Below the pieces are notes generated by a model. That model made no database searches. It was not told the DNA's origin and worked only from the letters and a program-made list of their open reading frames with translations. Position numbers and translations under genes: made by a program. A stretch of 64,000 bases of DNA from Vicinamibacterales bacterium. GTDB taxonomy: Bacteria; Acidobacteriota; Vicinamibacteria; Vicinamibacterales; SCN-69-37. Positions 18,829 through 27,660 of the stretch are shown one piece after another. The stretch spans positions 262,923-326,922 of the forward strand of contig JAURFE010000003.1 in NCBI GenBank assembly GCA_030827135.1. The letters are read 5' to 3'. Each line of letters starts with the position of its first letter. The first letter of the stretch is position 1.

Positions 18829-20061
18829 TTACAGCGCACGGGCAAATCCCAGCAAGGCGTCATTTTTGGTCGCGTGTCCCGTGAAATGCCGCAGGGCCGC
18901 CTGCGCCGCCACCCAGGCCCAGGCCTCCCCGTGCCAGCCAAACGCCATAGCAAAGAAATGGAACGGGTAGTTCCGGTGGGGACCAATCCAGGGCAGGCCG
19001 TCCGCCGTCGTCACCACCGGAAGGTCCCAGCCAAACGCCGGCGGAAGGCCGGAAATGTCCGGATATCTGAGGGAAAGCTCGTACATCAGCTGGTTCGTAC
19101 GCTGGAGGACCGCCTTGTCGCGGAGCGTCGCCGGCACATCGGGCCCGGCCAGCCCGGTGAACAACGCCCGGCCATCGGGAAGCCAGCGCAGCCACCGCGG
19201 TGACTCGGTGAACTCGGAATACAGTGCCTCGCGCGGCCCCACCGCACGACGCATCGCCGCCGGCAGGGGCTCGGTCACCACCATGTAGCCGGTCGTCGCG
19301 CGCACATGCCGCTGCAACTGATGGAACACCTTCCCGGGTTCACCGGTGGCGACCACGACACCCTTCGCCGTAATTGTGGCGCCCGCCAGCACCACCGTCA
19401 CTTCCTTGCGCGTAAACGTCGTCTTCTTCACACGCGCGTGTTCAATGATCCTGACGCCCTTCTTCAGCGCCGCGTCGGCAAATCCGCGTCCGGCCTTCAC
19501 CGGATCAATCACGCCCGCATCACGCAGGCGCATCGCGCCCTGCGTCTCCGTGACGAGCGCGGTGCGCGCTGCAGGCGGCCCCACCCACAAACCGTCAAGC
19601 TTCGCCGACTTCCGCGCGGCGATTTCCTTCTTCACTTCAGCCGCGTCATTGGTGAACGGCGCGTTGATCAGGAGATCGGTCGCCGAAAACTCGCAGTTGA
19701 TCTTCAGGCGCCTGAGCGCCGCCGGCAGTTCCTTCGCGGCATCCTTGACGGCCGCAAACGCGATCTTCGCCGGACGGGCGCCGGCCGACTTGGCGCCGGC
19801 CATGAACCCCACATCAGGCGTCGGCAGAATCGCACCCATGGCGTGGCGTGTCGCACCAGACAACAACGTCTCCGCTTCAACCAGCGTGACCTTCAGGCCG
19901 GCATTGGCCAGCACCCACGCGGTGGCGCATCCGGTGAGTCCGCCACCAATCACCACCACGTCCGCCGTGTGATGGCCTCTGAGCGACGGGGCGGCGGCGC
20001 GAGTGGCACGCGCGGCAGGCTTCGCCTTGCGCGTCCAGTAGGACTGTCCGTAATTCGGCAT
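18829..20061 (-). CDS. FAD-dependent oxidoreductase, DAO family
   Basis: 410 aa from ATG 20061; longer readings to 20235 run into the divergent permease gene. The Rossmann FAD motif (VVVIGGGLTGCATAWVLA, then VTLVEAE) lies at about 38-65 and a second FAD contact (GVVVATGEPG) near 230. The C-terminal substrate domain ends with LPWIGPH and a helical cap. DAO-family enzymes oxidise amino acids, glycine derivatives or glycerol-3-phosphate. The divergent neighbours are an amino-acid permease and an amidinotransferase, so an amino-acid substrate is a reasonable guess. TATCCT ends 11 nt before the ATG. Confidence 0.85.
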   Translation of the reverse strand: MPNYGQSYWTRKAKPAARATRAAAPSLRGHHTADVVVIGGGLTGCATAWVLANAGLKVTLVEAETLLSGATRHAMGAILPTPDVGFMAGAKSAGARPAKIAFAAVKDAAKELPAALRRLKINCEFSATDLLINAPFTNDAAEVKKEIAARKSAKLDGLWVGPPAARTALVTETQGAMRLRDAGVIDPVKAGRGFADAALKKGVRIIEHARVKKTTFTRKEVTVVLAGATITAKGVVVATGEPGKVFHQLQRHVRATTGYMVVTEPLPAAMRRAVGPREALYSEFTESPRWLRWLPDGRALFTGLAGPDVPATLRDKAVLQRTNQLMYELSLRYPDISGLPPAFGWDLPVVTTADGLPWIGPHRNYPFHFFAMAFGWHGEAWAWVAAQAALRHFTGHATKNDALLGFARAL

Positions 20062-20107
20062 AGCTACGTCACAGGATAGCCGAGGTCGGTGATAAGGTTC
20101 GCGGACA

Positions 20108-21400
20108 ATGACCACGTCCGGAAGGCCCGGACAACTCGGCTTCGGCATGGCCGTGGCCCTGGTGATGGGCAACATGATTGGATCCGGCGTGTTCCTGCTG
20201 CCGGCTTCACTGGCCGCGTTTGGTGGCCTCAGCATCGCGGGTTGGCTGGCCTCGGCCGCCGGTGCGACGTGTCTCGCGCTCGTATTTGCGCGACTCGCGC
20301 GGCTCTCCCCTGCCGCCGGCGGCCCCTACGCCTACACCCGTCAGGCCTTCGGTGACGTGCCCGCGTTCATGGTCGCGTGGGGGTACTGGATTTCGGTCTG
20401 CGGCACCCTCGCCGCGCTCGCCGTGGCGGGGGTCGGCTACCTCGACCCGTTCATCCCCGGCATCGTGCGCGCACCGGCGCTCGCCGCCCTGCTCGCCATT
20501 GCCATCGTGTGGCTCCTGATCGGCATCAACATCAGCAGCGTCCGCCGCGCGGGGTACGTGCAGGTGGTGACAACCGTCCTGAAAATCATGCCGCTCGCCC
20601 TGGTCGGCATCGGCGGAATGTTCTTCTTCTCGCCTGAGGCCTTCACGGTGCGGGCATCAGGCCCGCGCGAAGTTGTGGGAGGAATCACGGCCGCCGCCAC
20701 GCTGACGTTGTGGGCCTTCCTTGGGCTGGAGTGCGCGACGATTCCCGCAGGCAACATCGCAAACGCCGAACGCACGATTCCGCGCGCGACCGTGGTCGGC
20801 ACCGTGCTCACCGGCCTGGTCTACCTCATCAGCACAATTGGAATCATGTCGCTCGTCCCGGCCGACGTACTGTCAACATCGACCGCACCGTTTGCCGACG
20901 GCGCACGTGCCTTGATCGGGAACACCGCCGCACAACTCGTCGCACTCGGCGCCGCCGTCTCGTGTTTTGGCGCGCTCAACGGCTGGACGCTTGTTGTGGG
21001 CCAATTGCCACTTGCGGTCGCGCGGGACGGCCTCTTCCCCACCGTGTTCTCGAAGGTCTCTGCGTCGGGCACCCCGGTCTCAGGCATGGTGATTGCCGGC
21101 CTGCTTTCCACACTGCTGGTCGCGGCCAACTTCACACGCGACCTGGTCGAACTCTTCACCTTCATCATTCTCATCTCAACGCTGGCCACACTCGTCCCCT
21201 ACACGTTTTGTTCCCTCGCCGCCTTCAGGCTCGGCCGCGAAAGCCTGACGACGAGCATGCGCGTCGTTGCGGGCCTCGCCTTCACCTACTCCCTCTGGGC
21301 CATCGCCGGCGCCGGACAGGAAACCGTCTACTGGGGATACCTGCTGCTCATGGCCGGACTCCCCGTGTTTGTGTTTGTTCGACGACGCGCACATGACTGA
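20108..21400 (+). CDS. APC-family amino acid permease
   Basis: 430 aa with about 12 membrane helices. The first helix carries GNMIGSGVFLLPASLAAFGG, the unwound glycine-rich substrate site of the APC superfamily, followed by GGPYAYTRQAFG. The layout resembles basic-amino-acid/polyamine transporters such as AdiC, but specificity cannot be read from sequence alone. The amidinotransferase gene starts inside its last codons (8-bp overlap), so the two are translationally coupled and probably share a substrate such as arginine or a guanidino compound. TAAGGT ends 9 nt before the start. Confidence 0.88.
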   Translation: MTTSGRPGQLGFGMAVALVMGNMIGSGVFLLPASLAAFGGLSIAGWLASAAGATCLALVFARLARLSPAAGGPYAYTRQAFGDVPAFMVAWGYWISVCGTLAALAVAGVGYLDPFIPGIVRAPALAALLAIAIVWLLIGINISSVRRAGYVQVVTTVLKIMPLALVGIGGMFFFSPEAFTVRASGPREVVGGITAAATLTLWAFLGLECATIPAGNIANAERTIPRATVVGTVLTGLVYLISTIGIMSLVPADVLSTSTAPFADGARALIGNTAAQLVALGAAVSCFGALNGWTLVVGQLPLAVARDGLFPTVFSKVSASGTPVSGMVIAGLLSTLLVAANFTRDLVELFTFIILISTLATLVPYTFCSLAAFRLGRESLTTSMRVVAGLAFTYSLWAIAGAGQETVYWGYLLLMAGLPVFVFVRRRAHD

Positions 21401-22304
21401 CTTCGGCCCCTGGTCCCGGATCATCGTCCGCCACCCCCGTGACGCGTTTGCGAGCGCGGAGAAGATCGCGCGCGAATGGCGCGCGCTGAACTTCACGAGC
21501 GCGCCGGACTTTGTGAAGGCATGCGATCAGTTCGACGGCTTCGTGCGAGCGCTGAGCGAGCACGCACCCTGTGCCGAGCACCGGGCACCAGGCACATCGC
21601 ACTCGGCACCCAGCACTGAGCACCCGGCACTGACGCTTGACTCGGTCTACGTTCGCGACGCGAGCGTGATGTCGAGCCGGGGCGCGATTCTGTGCCGCAT
21701 GGGGAAGCCGCAGCGCGACGCCGAGCCGGCGGCGCTGGCCGAGACGTATCGGGCACTCGGAATTCCCGTGCTCGGAACGATCGAAGCACCGGGCAGACTG
21801 GAAGGCGGGGACTTCACCTGGCTCGGTCCACGACTGGCGGCAGTTGGGCGCGGGTACCGGACGAACGATTCCGGCATTCGGCAACTGCGCGCGCTCCTGG
21901 GAGACACCATCGATGCGCTCATCGAAGTGCCGCTTCCCCACTATCGCGGACAGGGAGACGTCTTTCACCTGATGTCGATCATCAGTCCGGTCGACCGCGA
22001 TCTGGCGGTGGTGTACTCGCCCTTGATGCCCGTGCCGTTCCGGGAACAACTACTGGATCTTGGATACACGCTTGTCGAGGTGCCTGACGACGAGTTTGAG
22101 TCGATGGGTGCGAATGTGCTCGCCGCTGCGCCAAGAATCTGTGTCATGGTGGACGGCAATCCGAAGACCCGTGCGCGCCTCGAGCGTGCAGGGGCGGACG
22201 TTCGGGTTTACGATGGCTCGGAGATTTCGCTCAAAGGCGGAGGCGGGCCTACGTGCCTGACGAGACCCCTGGGTGGATGGGCAGTTGGGGGGATGGGGAG
22301 ATGA
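21393..22304 (+). CDS. Amidinotransferase/dimethylarginine dimethylaminohydrolase-family protein
   Basis: 303 aa from ATG 21393. The guanidino-modifying fold is shown by VYVRDASVM (Asp), RLEGGDFTW, GQGDVFHLMS (catalytic His, about 195) and GGGGPTCLTRPL (nucleophile Cys, about 291). Members hydrolyse or transfer the guanidine of arginine derivatives through a Cys-linked intermediate. It overlaps the permease gene, suggesting uptake and breakdown of one compound. Residues about 56-81 are an unusual low-complexity insert (AEHRAPGTSHSAPSTEHPA) encoded by a short tandem repeat. The C-terminus after LTRPL is also low-complexity. Confidence 0.85.
   Translation: MTDFGPWSRIIVRHPRDAFASAEKIAREWRALNFTSAPDFVKACDQFDGFVRALSEHAPCAEHRAPGTSHSAPSTEHPALTLDSVYVRDASVMSSRGAILCRMGKPQRDAEPAALAETYRALGIPVLGTIEAPGRLEGGDFTWLGPRLAAVGRGYRTNDSGIRQLRALLGDTIDALIEVPLPHYRGQGDVFHLMSIISPVDRDLAVVYSPLMPVPFREQLLDLGYTLVEVPDDEFESMGANVLAAAPRICVMVDGNPKTRARLERAGADVRVYDGSEISLKGGGGPTCLTRPLGGWAVGGMGR
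21561..21633. repeat. In-frame degenerate GAGCACC/GGCACC tandem inside the amidinotransferase gene
   Basis: Units of the kind GCCGAGCACCGGGCACCAG, GGCACAT, CTCGGCACCCAGCACTGAG and CACCCGGCACTG follow one another with a roughly 7-15 bp rhythm. The stretch adds about 24 Pro/His/Ser/Ala-rich residues between two conserved parts of the enzyme without breaking the frame. Confidence 0.6.
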
Positions 22305-22308
22305 GGAG

Positions 22309-22746
22309 ATGATGGAATCGGCAGACAGCATTCGCGCGTTGGTGGTGTTGCACTTTTTGGGACTCGCCATGGGGTTTTCGACCGGATTCGGCAACATGGT
22401 GATGGCCGGCATCATGGCGAAAGCAACGCCCGATGAACGTCGCACACTGTCGAAGTTTCCGCCGGCGATTGCCCGGGTGGGAGACATCGGCCTCGTACTG
22501 CTGTGGGTCACGGGCCTGACGCTGGTCTTTATGAAGTGGGGCGGCTTTGGCGAAATGCCCGGCCTGTTTCACGCCAAGCTCACGGCCGTGGTCCTGATGA
22601 CACTGGGCATTGGATTTGTGCACTCGCAGGCAAAAGGCATCGCCGCCGGCGACCCTGGTGCGATCGCCAGGGCACAGACGGCCGGCAAGATCATCTTTGT
22701 CCTTGCCGTGACGGCCGTCACCCTGGCGGTGTGGACGTTTAACTGA
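22309..22746 (+). CDS. Four-helix integral membrane protein, unknown
   Basis: 145 aa from the paired ATGs at 22309/22312, preceded by GAGGAG; it begins a few bases after the amidinotransferase stop at 22304. Four hydrophobic helices are evident (ALVVLHFLGLAMGFSTGFG, IGLVLLWVTGLTLVFM, LTAVVLMTLGIGFVHS, IIFVLAVTAVTLAVWTF). The HFLG and LFHAKL spacing is reminiscent of the DUF2269/CopD-like membrane proteins, but I cannot assign a family. It is probably the third gene of the permease unit. Confidence 0.7.
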   Translation: MMESADSIRALVVLHFLGLAMGFSTGFGNMVMAGIMAKATPDERRTLSKFPPAIARVGDIGLVLLWVTGLTLVFMKWGGFGEMPGLFHAKLTAVVLMTLGIGFVHSQAKGIAAGDPGAIARAQTAGKIIFVLAVTAVTLAVWTFN

Positions 22747-22750
22747 TGGC

Positions 22751-22776
22751 GCGCCGGACCTGAAGATCCGGCCTCC
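22751..22776. repeat. Palindromic intergenic repeat
   Basis: GCCGGACCTGAAGATCCGGC forms an inverted repeat between the stop of the membrane protein and the stop of the sugar dehydrogenase. Its layout (arm, CTGAAGAT-like loop, arm, GCC) is that of the REP-like family elsewhere. Because the genes converge here it could also serve as a terminator, though no T-run follows. Confidence 0.5.
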
Positions 22777-22777
22777 A

Positions 22778-24007
22778 TTACTTCTTCGGGACGAGCTTGA
22801 GCACGCGACCCTGGGGGCTGTCGGTCACCACATAGACCGCACCCTCGGGGCCCTGCTTCACGTCGCGGATGCGCTCGGGCTTCGGCGTCAGGTCACGCAG
22901 CAGACGCTCCTCGCCAACGACGCGATCGCCCTTGATGTCGAGGCGCACGAGGTTGGTCGTCACCAGGCCGCCGATGAACACACTGCCCTTCCACGCCGGG
23001 AACAAATCACCCGTGTAGAACATCATGCCGCTCGGCGCGATAACGGGATCCCAGTAATACGTCGGCTGTTCGATGCCCTCGCGAGCCGTCACACCCTCGC
23101 GGATCGGTTGCCCGCGATACTCAATGCCGTACGCGGTGTCGGGCCACCCGTAGTTGCGGCCGGCACGGGCGATGTTGAGTTCGTCGCCCCCGCGGGTACC
23201 GTGTTCAACTTCCCACAGGTCACCGGTCGCCGGGTTGATGGCCGCCGACTGCACATTGCGATGCCCGAGCGACCAGATCTCCGGCCGCACGCCCGGCTTG
23301 CCCACAAACGGATTGTCCTTGGGGATCGAACCGTCCGTGTTGATGCGGACGATCTTGCCGATGAGTGTCTCCATGGACTGCGCAAGGGCCCGGCCGGCTT
23401 CCACCTGACGATCGCCCTGCGTCACAAACAGCGTGCCGTCGGGACGGAACACCAGTCGCGAACCGTAGTGGCCACCCGAGACGAGCGACGGCGACTGACG
23501 GTAGATCACCTGGACGTTTTCCACGCGCGGCTGCGCGCCATCCACAAATCGGCCACGCGCCACAGCCGTGTTGTTCGCCTTTTCCGCCTGCGGTTCGGCG
23601 AAGCTCCAGTAAATCAACTGATTGGTGGCAAACGCCGGATCAATCGCAATGTCGAGCAAGCCGCCCTGACCGCGCGGGTCCACCGGCAGAATCCCCTCAA
23701 CCGGCGGCGACAGCGTGCCGTCCGCCGCGACGACACGCATCTGCCCGGCCTTCTCCGACACAAGCATCTTGCCCGACGGCAGGAACTCAAGGCTCCACGG
23801 CGTCGTCAGGCCCTGCGCGACGGTCACCACATCAAACGCGACGTTCGTCAGCCGCTCTGGCGCGCGCGTCTGTCCCTCGAATGCGGGCTTCTGCGTGGGG
23901 GCGTTCGGCGGCGGCTGCGTCACACCCTGCTGCTGCGCAAACACCACGGCCGACACCGCACCCACAGAGGCCGCGGCCAAAAACGAGGTCCGAATCCTGA
24001 AGGTCAT
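22778..24007 (-). CDS. Secreted PQQ-dependent sugar dehydrogenase (Yli/soluble GDH family)
   Basis: 409 aa from ATG 24007, which places a signal peptide ([19 protein letters not shown]) at the N-terminus; a longer reading to 24433 overlaps the next gene. The six-bladed propeller has the expected [19 protein letters not shown] opening, the EKAGQMRVV turn, [12 protein letters not shown] (His in the PQQ site), GHRNVQ and [19 protein letters not shown] near the C-terminus. Members oxidise aldose sugars in the periplasm with PQQ and calcium. TAGGAT ends 7 nt before the start. Monocistronic. Confidence 0.9.
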   Translation of the reverse strand: MTFRIRTSFLAAASVGAVSAVVFAQQQGVTQPPPNAPTQKPAFEGQTRAPERLTNVAFDVVTVAQGLTTPWSLEFLPSGKMLVSEKAGQMRVVAADGTLSPPVEGILPVDPRGQGGLLDIAIDPAFATNQLIYWSFAEPQAEKANNTAVARGRFVDGAQPRVENVQVIYRQSPSLVSGGHYGSRLVFRPDGTLFVTQGDRQVEAGRALAQSMETLIGKIVRINTDGSIPKDNPFVGKPGVRPEIWSLGHRNVQSAAINPATGDLWEVEHGTRGGDELNIARAGRNYGWPDTAYGIEYRGQPIREGVTAREGIEQPTYYWDPVIAPSGMMFYTGDLFPAWKGSVFIGGLVTTNLVRLDIKGDRVVGEERLLRDLTPKPERIRDVKQGPEGAVYVVTDSPQGRVLKLVPKK

Positions 24008-24105
24008 GCTCCAGATCCTACACCGTGAGCAGGAGTCACAGCGAAACACGGACGATACGGACCGCCTGCAGGGAGTGCTGGGGTTGAGCGTGCCAACACG
24101 GCGCA

Positions 24106-24822
24106 CTAAGCGGCGGTCAGCCAGACCAGCGTCAGGACGCTGGCGGCGATCACGGTCCACCCGACGTGACGTAATCGCTTCGCCGAGACCGGCAACCAGG
24201 CGAGGGCCAGAGCCGCCAGACTCAGCGGGATCGCGGCCGGTGACACGACCGGACCCACCGCCGCGCACACGATGGTGCCACCCAGCGCGGCGCTGACCGA
24301 CTGCCCCTTTGTGCGGCGGATCGCGACGTGGACGACACAGGTGGCGGCGGCATAGCCACATGACCAGACGCCCCAGACCGCAAGAGCGGCGGGCCACGGC
24401 ACTCCGCCCTGAAGCCCGACCGGAACACCCCACGCAGGAAGCGCCAGCGCGGCGAGCAGTTCACCTGGCAAAGTGTGTTCGCGGCCAGTCAAGGCACTGG
24501 CCATCGCGACCGCAGAGAGCCCACAGGCCGCCAGGGCTCCCAACTGCGCAGCAGATGTCAGCCCCGGCAGAGACAGCGACGCTCCGGCCAGCCCGACCGC
24601 GCCGAACGTGGCAAGGGACAGCAGGGCGGCGCCGCGCTGCTCCCGGCGGGCGCGCGGCCCGCGACCACCCGTCAACACCAGAAAGCCCTCGTGCGCGAGA
24701 TACCCACCCACAGCGAACAACACGAGCCCCCAGACGGCCCGGTTCGGCGAGCCGAGCACCAGTGCCGTGATCAGCGGAAACGCAATGACGCCATATGTGC
24801 CGTGTTCGCTGGGAAGGAGCAC
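24106..24822 (-). CDS. YwiC-like integral membrane protein
   Basis: 238 aa from a GTG at 24822, chosen because it leaves the family signature [16 protein letters not shown] at the N-terminus and starts one base after the stop of the M20 peptidase gene; a TTG at 24852 is the alternative and overlaps that gene. Six or seven hydrophobic helices follow, with a basic loop ([12 protein letters not shown]). YwiC-like proteins are of unknown function. It is the last gene of the lysine operon; no role in lysine synthesis is established. Confidence 0.75.
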   Translation of the reverse strand: MLLPSEHGTYGVIAFPLITALVLGSPNRAVWGLVLFAVGGYLAHEGFLVLTGGRGPRARREQRGAALLSLATFGAVGLAGASLSLPGLTSAAQLGALAACGLSAVAMASALTGREHTLPGELLAALALPAWGVPVGLQGGVPWPAALAVWGVWSCGYAAATCVVHVAIRRTKGQSVSAALGGTIVCAAVGPVVSPAAIPLSLAALALAWLPVSAKRLRHVGWTVIAASVLTLVWLTAA

Positions 24823-24823
24823 G

Positions 24824-25810
24824 TTATCCAAGAAGACGCACGTACGCGTCAACGGCCCGATTCAGCTCATCCAGATCGAGGTATTCGTTGTCGGTATGCG
24901 CGACCGTGATGGATCCGGGACCAAACAACATCGGCGTGCCCCAGTGCGTCAGGAACGGCACATCAGTCGTGTACGCAAAGACCGCCGTCTCGAAACCGGG
25001 CTCGATGTGCAACCGTACGGGCGGCACCACCAATACGTCTTCAATGGCCGCGCAGGTGCCGACCACGTCTTCAAGCAGGTCGCGAACTTCGCGGTAGTCG
25101 CCCACCGTCCGGAACATGAGTTCGGCGGACGCCGTTGGAGGAATCACATTGGGCGCGACACCGCCACTCATCAAGCCGATGGAATAGTTCGTCGGACCGA
25201 GCACATCATCGACAGGCCAATCCGCGTCCCGAAGCGCCACCAGGGCATCGAGCATCTTTTCGATCGCCGACTCGCCGAGATGCGGAAGACTTGAATGGGC
25301 GGCCCGCCCTGTGGCGGTGAGTCGCGCGCGGTACACGCCCTTTGTCGCGACGCCGAGGCGACTGTCGGTCGGCTCGCCATTGATCAACCGTCGCGACACA
25401 TTGGGCCAGGCATTCGCCGCTTTTGCCCCATCGCTGCCTCGCTCTTCACCCGCCACAAACACCAGGCCGACATCGGTCCGCCCTGCCGCACGCGCACGCT
25501 CCGCCGCGGCCACCTGCGCGCCCAGAATGCCTTTGGCATCACACGCACCACGACCAAAGAGTCGACGCCCCTCGATGCGGCTCGGGAAAAACGGCGGCAC
25601 ACAATCGAAGTGTGTGGACAGGACCACCGATGGCTGCTCAATCCGCGCAATGACATTGCATCGCCCGTCGTTGAGCGGCTGCTCATCGACGTGCCACCCG
25701 AGTCCCTGCAGCGTGTGCGCGATGAAACGCGCCACCTCCTGCTCCCGCCCGGTCGTCGAGTCAATATCAACGAGGGCGCGGACGAAGGACACCAGTTCAG
25801 CGTGATTCAT
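24824..25810 (-). CDS. M20 metallopeptidase, probable succinyl-diaminopimelate desuccinylase-like enzyme
   Basis: 328 aa. Di-zinc M20 motifs are complete: STHFDCVPPF (His and Asp), GRGACDAKG (bridging Asp), VAGEERGSDG (catalytic Glu-Glu), and a late AHTDNEY (His). The dimerisation domain begins near GVYRARLTATGRAAHSS. The family includes DapE, ArgE and carboxypeptidase G. It lies 17 bp downstream of dapD, and the pathway needs a desuccinylase at that point, so a DapE role is the most economical reading. It is shorter than E. coli DapE (375 aa), and an acetylornithine or acetyl-lysine deacetylase cannot be ruled out. Confidence 0.8.
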   Translation of the reverse strand: MNHAELVSFVRALVDIDSTTGREQEVARFIAHTLQGLGWHVDEQPLNDGRCNVIARIEQPSVVLSTHFDCVPPFFPSRIEGRRLFGRGACDAKGILGAQVAAAERARAAGRTDVGLVFVAGEERGSDGAKAANAWPNVSRRLINGEPTDSRLGVATKGVYRARLTATGRAAHSSLPHLGESAIEKMLDALVALRDADWPVDDVLGPTNYSIGLMSGGVAPNVIPPTASAELMFRTVGDYREVRDLLEDVVGTCAAIEDVLVVPPVRLHIEPGFETAVFAYTTDVPFLTHWGTPMLFGPGSITVAHTDNEYLDLDELNRAVDAYVRLLG

Positions 25811-25827
25811 GACTCACCCTGCGCACG

Positions 25828-26673
25828 CTATCGAATCCATGTCTCCAGCTCCGTGCGCGTATCCGTCTTGTCGTCACGGTACTTCACGATGACCGGCGTG
25901 GCCAGCGACAAGCCCCAGTCCTTACCGGCGCCCACGGTCACAGCTCTGGCGCCCGGGACCACAACCGCCCCGGCGGGCACAACCAGTGGCTGACCCGGCT
26001 CCGGACGAATAATGACACCGTTGACCAGGTCGTACACCGGGGTTGACCCTGTCAGCACCGTCCCGGCCGCAATCACCGCGCGCGTCTTGATGACCGCGCC
26101 CTCGTAGATGCCGGTATTCCCGCCCACCAGCACGTCGTCTTCAATAATCACCGGCAGGGCGCCGACCGGCTCAATGACGCCGCCGATCTGCGCACCGGCC
26201 GACAGATGCACCCGGGCTCCAACCTGCGCGCACGACCCGACAAGCGCGTGGGAGTCCACCAGCGAGCCCTCACCAACGTACGCGCCAATATTGATGTACA
26301 TCGGCGGCATGCAGACAACGCTCCTGGCGACGAACGCGCCATCACGAATGGTGGATCCGCCAGGGACGATACGAACACCGGACATGGCACCGGGTTTCTT
26401 CAGCGGCATCGTGTCCTTGTCGTAAAACGGCCATTTCCCGTGATCCGCAGAACAATCGACCACGTCGCCAAAGCGGAAACCGAGAAGGATGCCCTGCTTC
26501 ACCCACGCATTCACGCGCCAGCCACTCGGCGCTGACGGATCCGGCTCAGCCGAACGGATCGCGCCTTCGTTCAAACCTCGCTGCAGTTCAAAAAACGCCG
26601 TTCGAGCATCGTCCTTGTTGGCGCCGGCACCCTGGGAGAACAACTCGCCGATGCGGCGTCCGAGATCCGTCAC
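25828..26673 (-). CDS. dapD: Tetrahydrodipicolinate N-succinyltransferase
   Basis: 281 aa, near the E. coli length (274 aa). It transfers succinyl from succinyl-CoA to tetrahydrodipicolinate, committing the operon to the succinylase branch. An N-terminal helical domain (about 1-100) leads to the left-handed beta-helix, visible as hexapeptide repeats (ARSVVCMPPMYINIGAYVGE, SLVDSHALVGSCAQVGARVH). PVIIEDDVLVGGNTGIYEGA follows, as in characterised DapD. The start codon overlaps the dapA stop in an ATGA arrangement (26670-26673), and it is followed after 17 bp by the M20 gene. Confidence 0.95.
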   Translation of the reverse strand: MTDLGRRIGELFSQGAGANKDDARTAFFELQRGLNEGAIRSAEPDPSAPSGWRVNAWVKQGILLGFRFGDVVDCSADHGKWPFYDKDTMPLKKPGAMSGVRIVPGGSTIRDGAFVARSVVCMPPMYINIGAYVGEGSLVDSHALVGSCAQVGARVHLSAGAQIGGVIEPVGALPVIIEDDVLVGGNTGIYEGAVIKTRAVIAAGTVLTGSTPVYDLVNGVIIRPEPGQPLVVPAGAVVVPGARAVTVGAGKDWGLSLATPVIVKYRDDKTDTRTELETWIR

Positions 26674-27587
26674 GCCCGGCCTCCCACAGCAGAGCCTGCC
26701 ACCACCGGCAAGCCGAGGTCGCGCAACACGCCGAGGATCTTCTCCTGCGAGGCCGGCCGTGGCGCCACCACAGGCAACCGGAATGTCTGCTCGCAGAGTC
26801 CCATGGCTGCCATCGCGAACTTCACCGGTCCTGGATTTGATTCCACGAAGTTGACCTGCATCAGCGGCAGCAGCTTGTTGTGCCAGTGTCGCGCGTCCGA
26901 GAGCACCCCATGTTCAAACGCCTCCACCATCTGCGCCATCTCTGCCGGCACGATGTTCGACGCGACCGAGATGATGCCATGCCCACCGAGTGCCATCAGC
27001 GGCAGCGTAATCGCATCGTCGCCCGACATCACGATGAAGTCCGACGGCACGGAATGGCAGATTTCGGCGATTTGGCTGATGTTTCCCGAGGCTTCCTTCA
27101 CGCCGATGATGTTCGGGATGCCGGCGAGCCGGACCAGGGTCGCCGGGTCGATGTTGCAGCCCGTGCGTCCTGGCACGTTGTACACGATGATCGGCAAATC
27201 AGTGGATTCAGCGATCGCCTTGTAATGCTGATACAGCCCCTCCGGCGTGGGCTTGTTGTAATACGGCGTCACGGAGAGGATGCCGTCGGCCCCAGCCGCC
27301 TTCGTCATAGCCGCCATGTGGATGACATCGCGCGTGTCGTAGCCACCGGCCCCGGCCAGCACCAACGCGCGGCCCTGCGCCTCGACCGCCACGAGCTCGA
27401 TCACGCGCCGTCGTTCATCCATCGAGAGCGTGGGCGTTTCGCCCGTGGTCCCGCACGGGACAAGCACGTGGACGCCGGCCGCAACCTGCCGTCGCGCCAG
27501 CCGGCTGATCGCCGGCTCGTCAAGTGATCCGTCTGCTTTGAACGGTGTAATCAGCGCTGTCCCAACTCCGGTAAATGGTCGTCTCAT
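26670..27587 (-). CDS. dapA: 4-hydroxy-tetrahydrodipicolinate synthase
   Basis: 305 aa from ATG 27587; an earlier in-frame start would be translated repeat sequence. A TIM-barrel lyase that condenses pyruvate with aspartate semialdehyde. Seen here: GVGTALITPFKADGSLD at the start, PCGTTGETPTL, the SVTPYYNKPT motif with its catalytic tyrosine, VYNVPGRTG, and GVKEASGN carrying the Schiff-base lysine (about 166). The following MSGDDAITLPLMALGG is also canonical. It lies 52 bp after dapB, the spacer holding a palindromic repeat, and overlaps dapD by 4 bp. Confidence 0.96.
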   Translation of the reverse strand: MRRPFTGVGTALITPFKADGSLDEPAISRLARRQVAAGVHVLVPCGTTGETPTLSMDERRRVIELVAVEAQGRALVLAGAGGYDTRDVIHMAAMTKAAGADGILSVTPYYNKPTPEGLYQHYKAIAESTDLPIIVYNVPGRTGCNIDPATLVRLAGIPNIIGVKEASGNISQIAEICHSVPSDFIVMSGDDAITLPLMALGGHGIISVASNIVPAEMAQMVEAFEHGVLSDARHWHNKLLPLMQVNFVESNPGPVKFAMAAMGLCEQTFRLPVVAPRPASQEKILGVLRDLGLPVVAGSAVGGRA

Positions 27588-27603
27588 TAATCGTCTCCAA
27601 ATG

Positions 27604-27660
27604 GTCGCCTCAAGTTCAGGCGGCCCTACGTACCCAACCTCACCCAACCCTACCCAACCT
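27604..27660. repeat. Palindromic repeat plus CACCCAACC tandem between dapB and dapA
   Basis: GGTCGCCTCAAGTTCAGGCGGCCCTAC (27604-27630) is a textbook copy of the REP-like family, with CGCCT and AGGCG arms and the GCCCTAC tail. It is followed by CCCAACCTCACCCAACCCTACCCAACC (27632-27659), a 9-10 bp tandem that forms the last codons of dapB on the minus strand (RLGRVG). Both may influence transcript processing between the two genes; that is inference. Confidence 0.65.
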
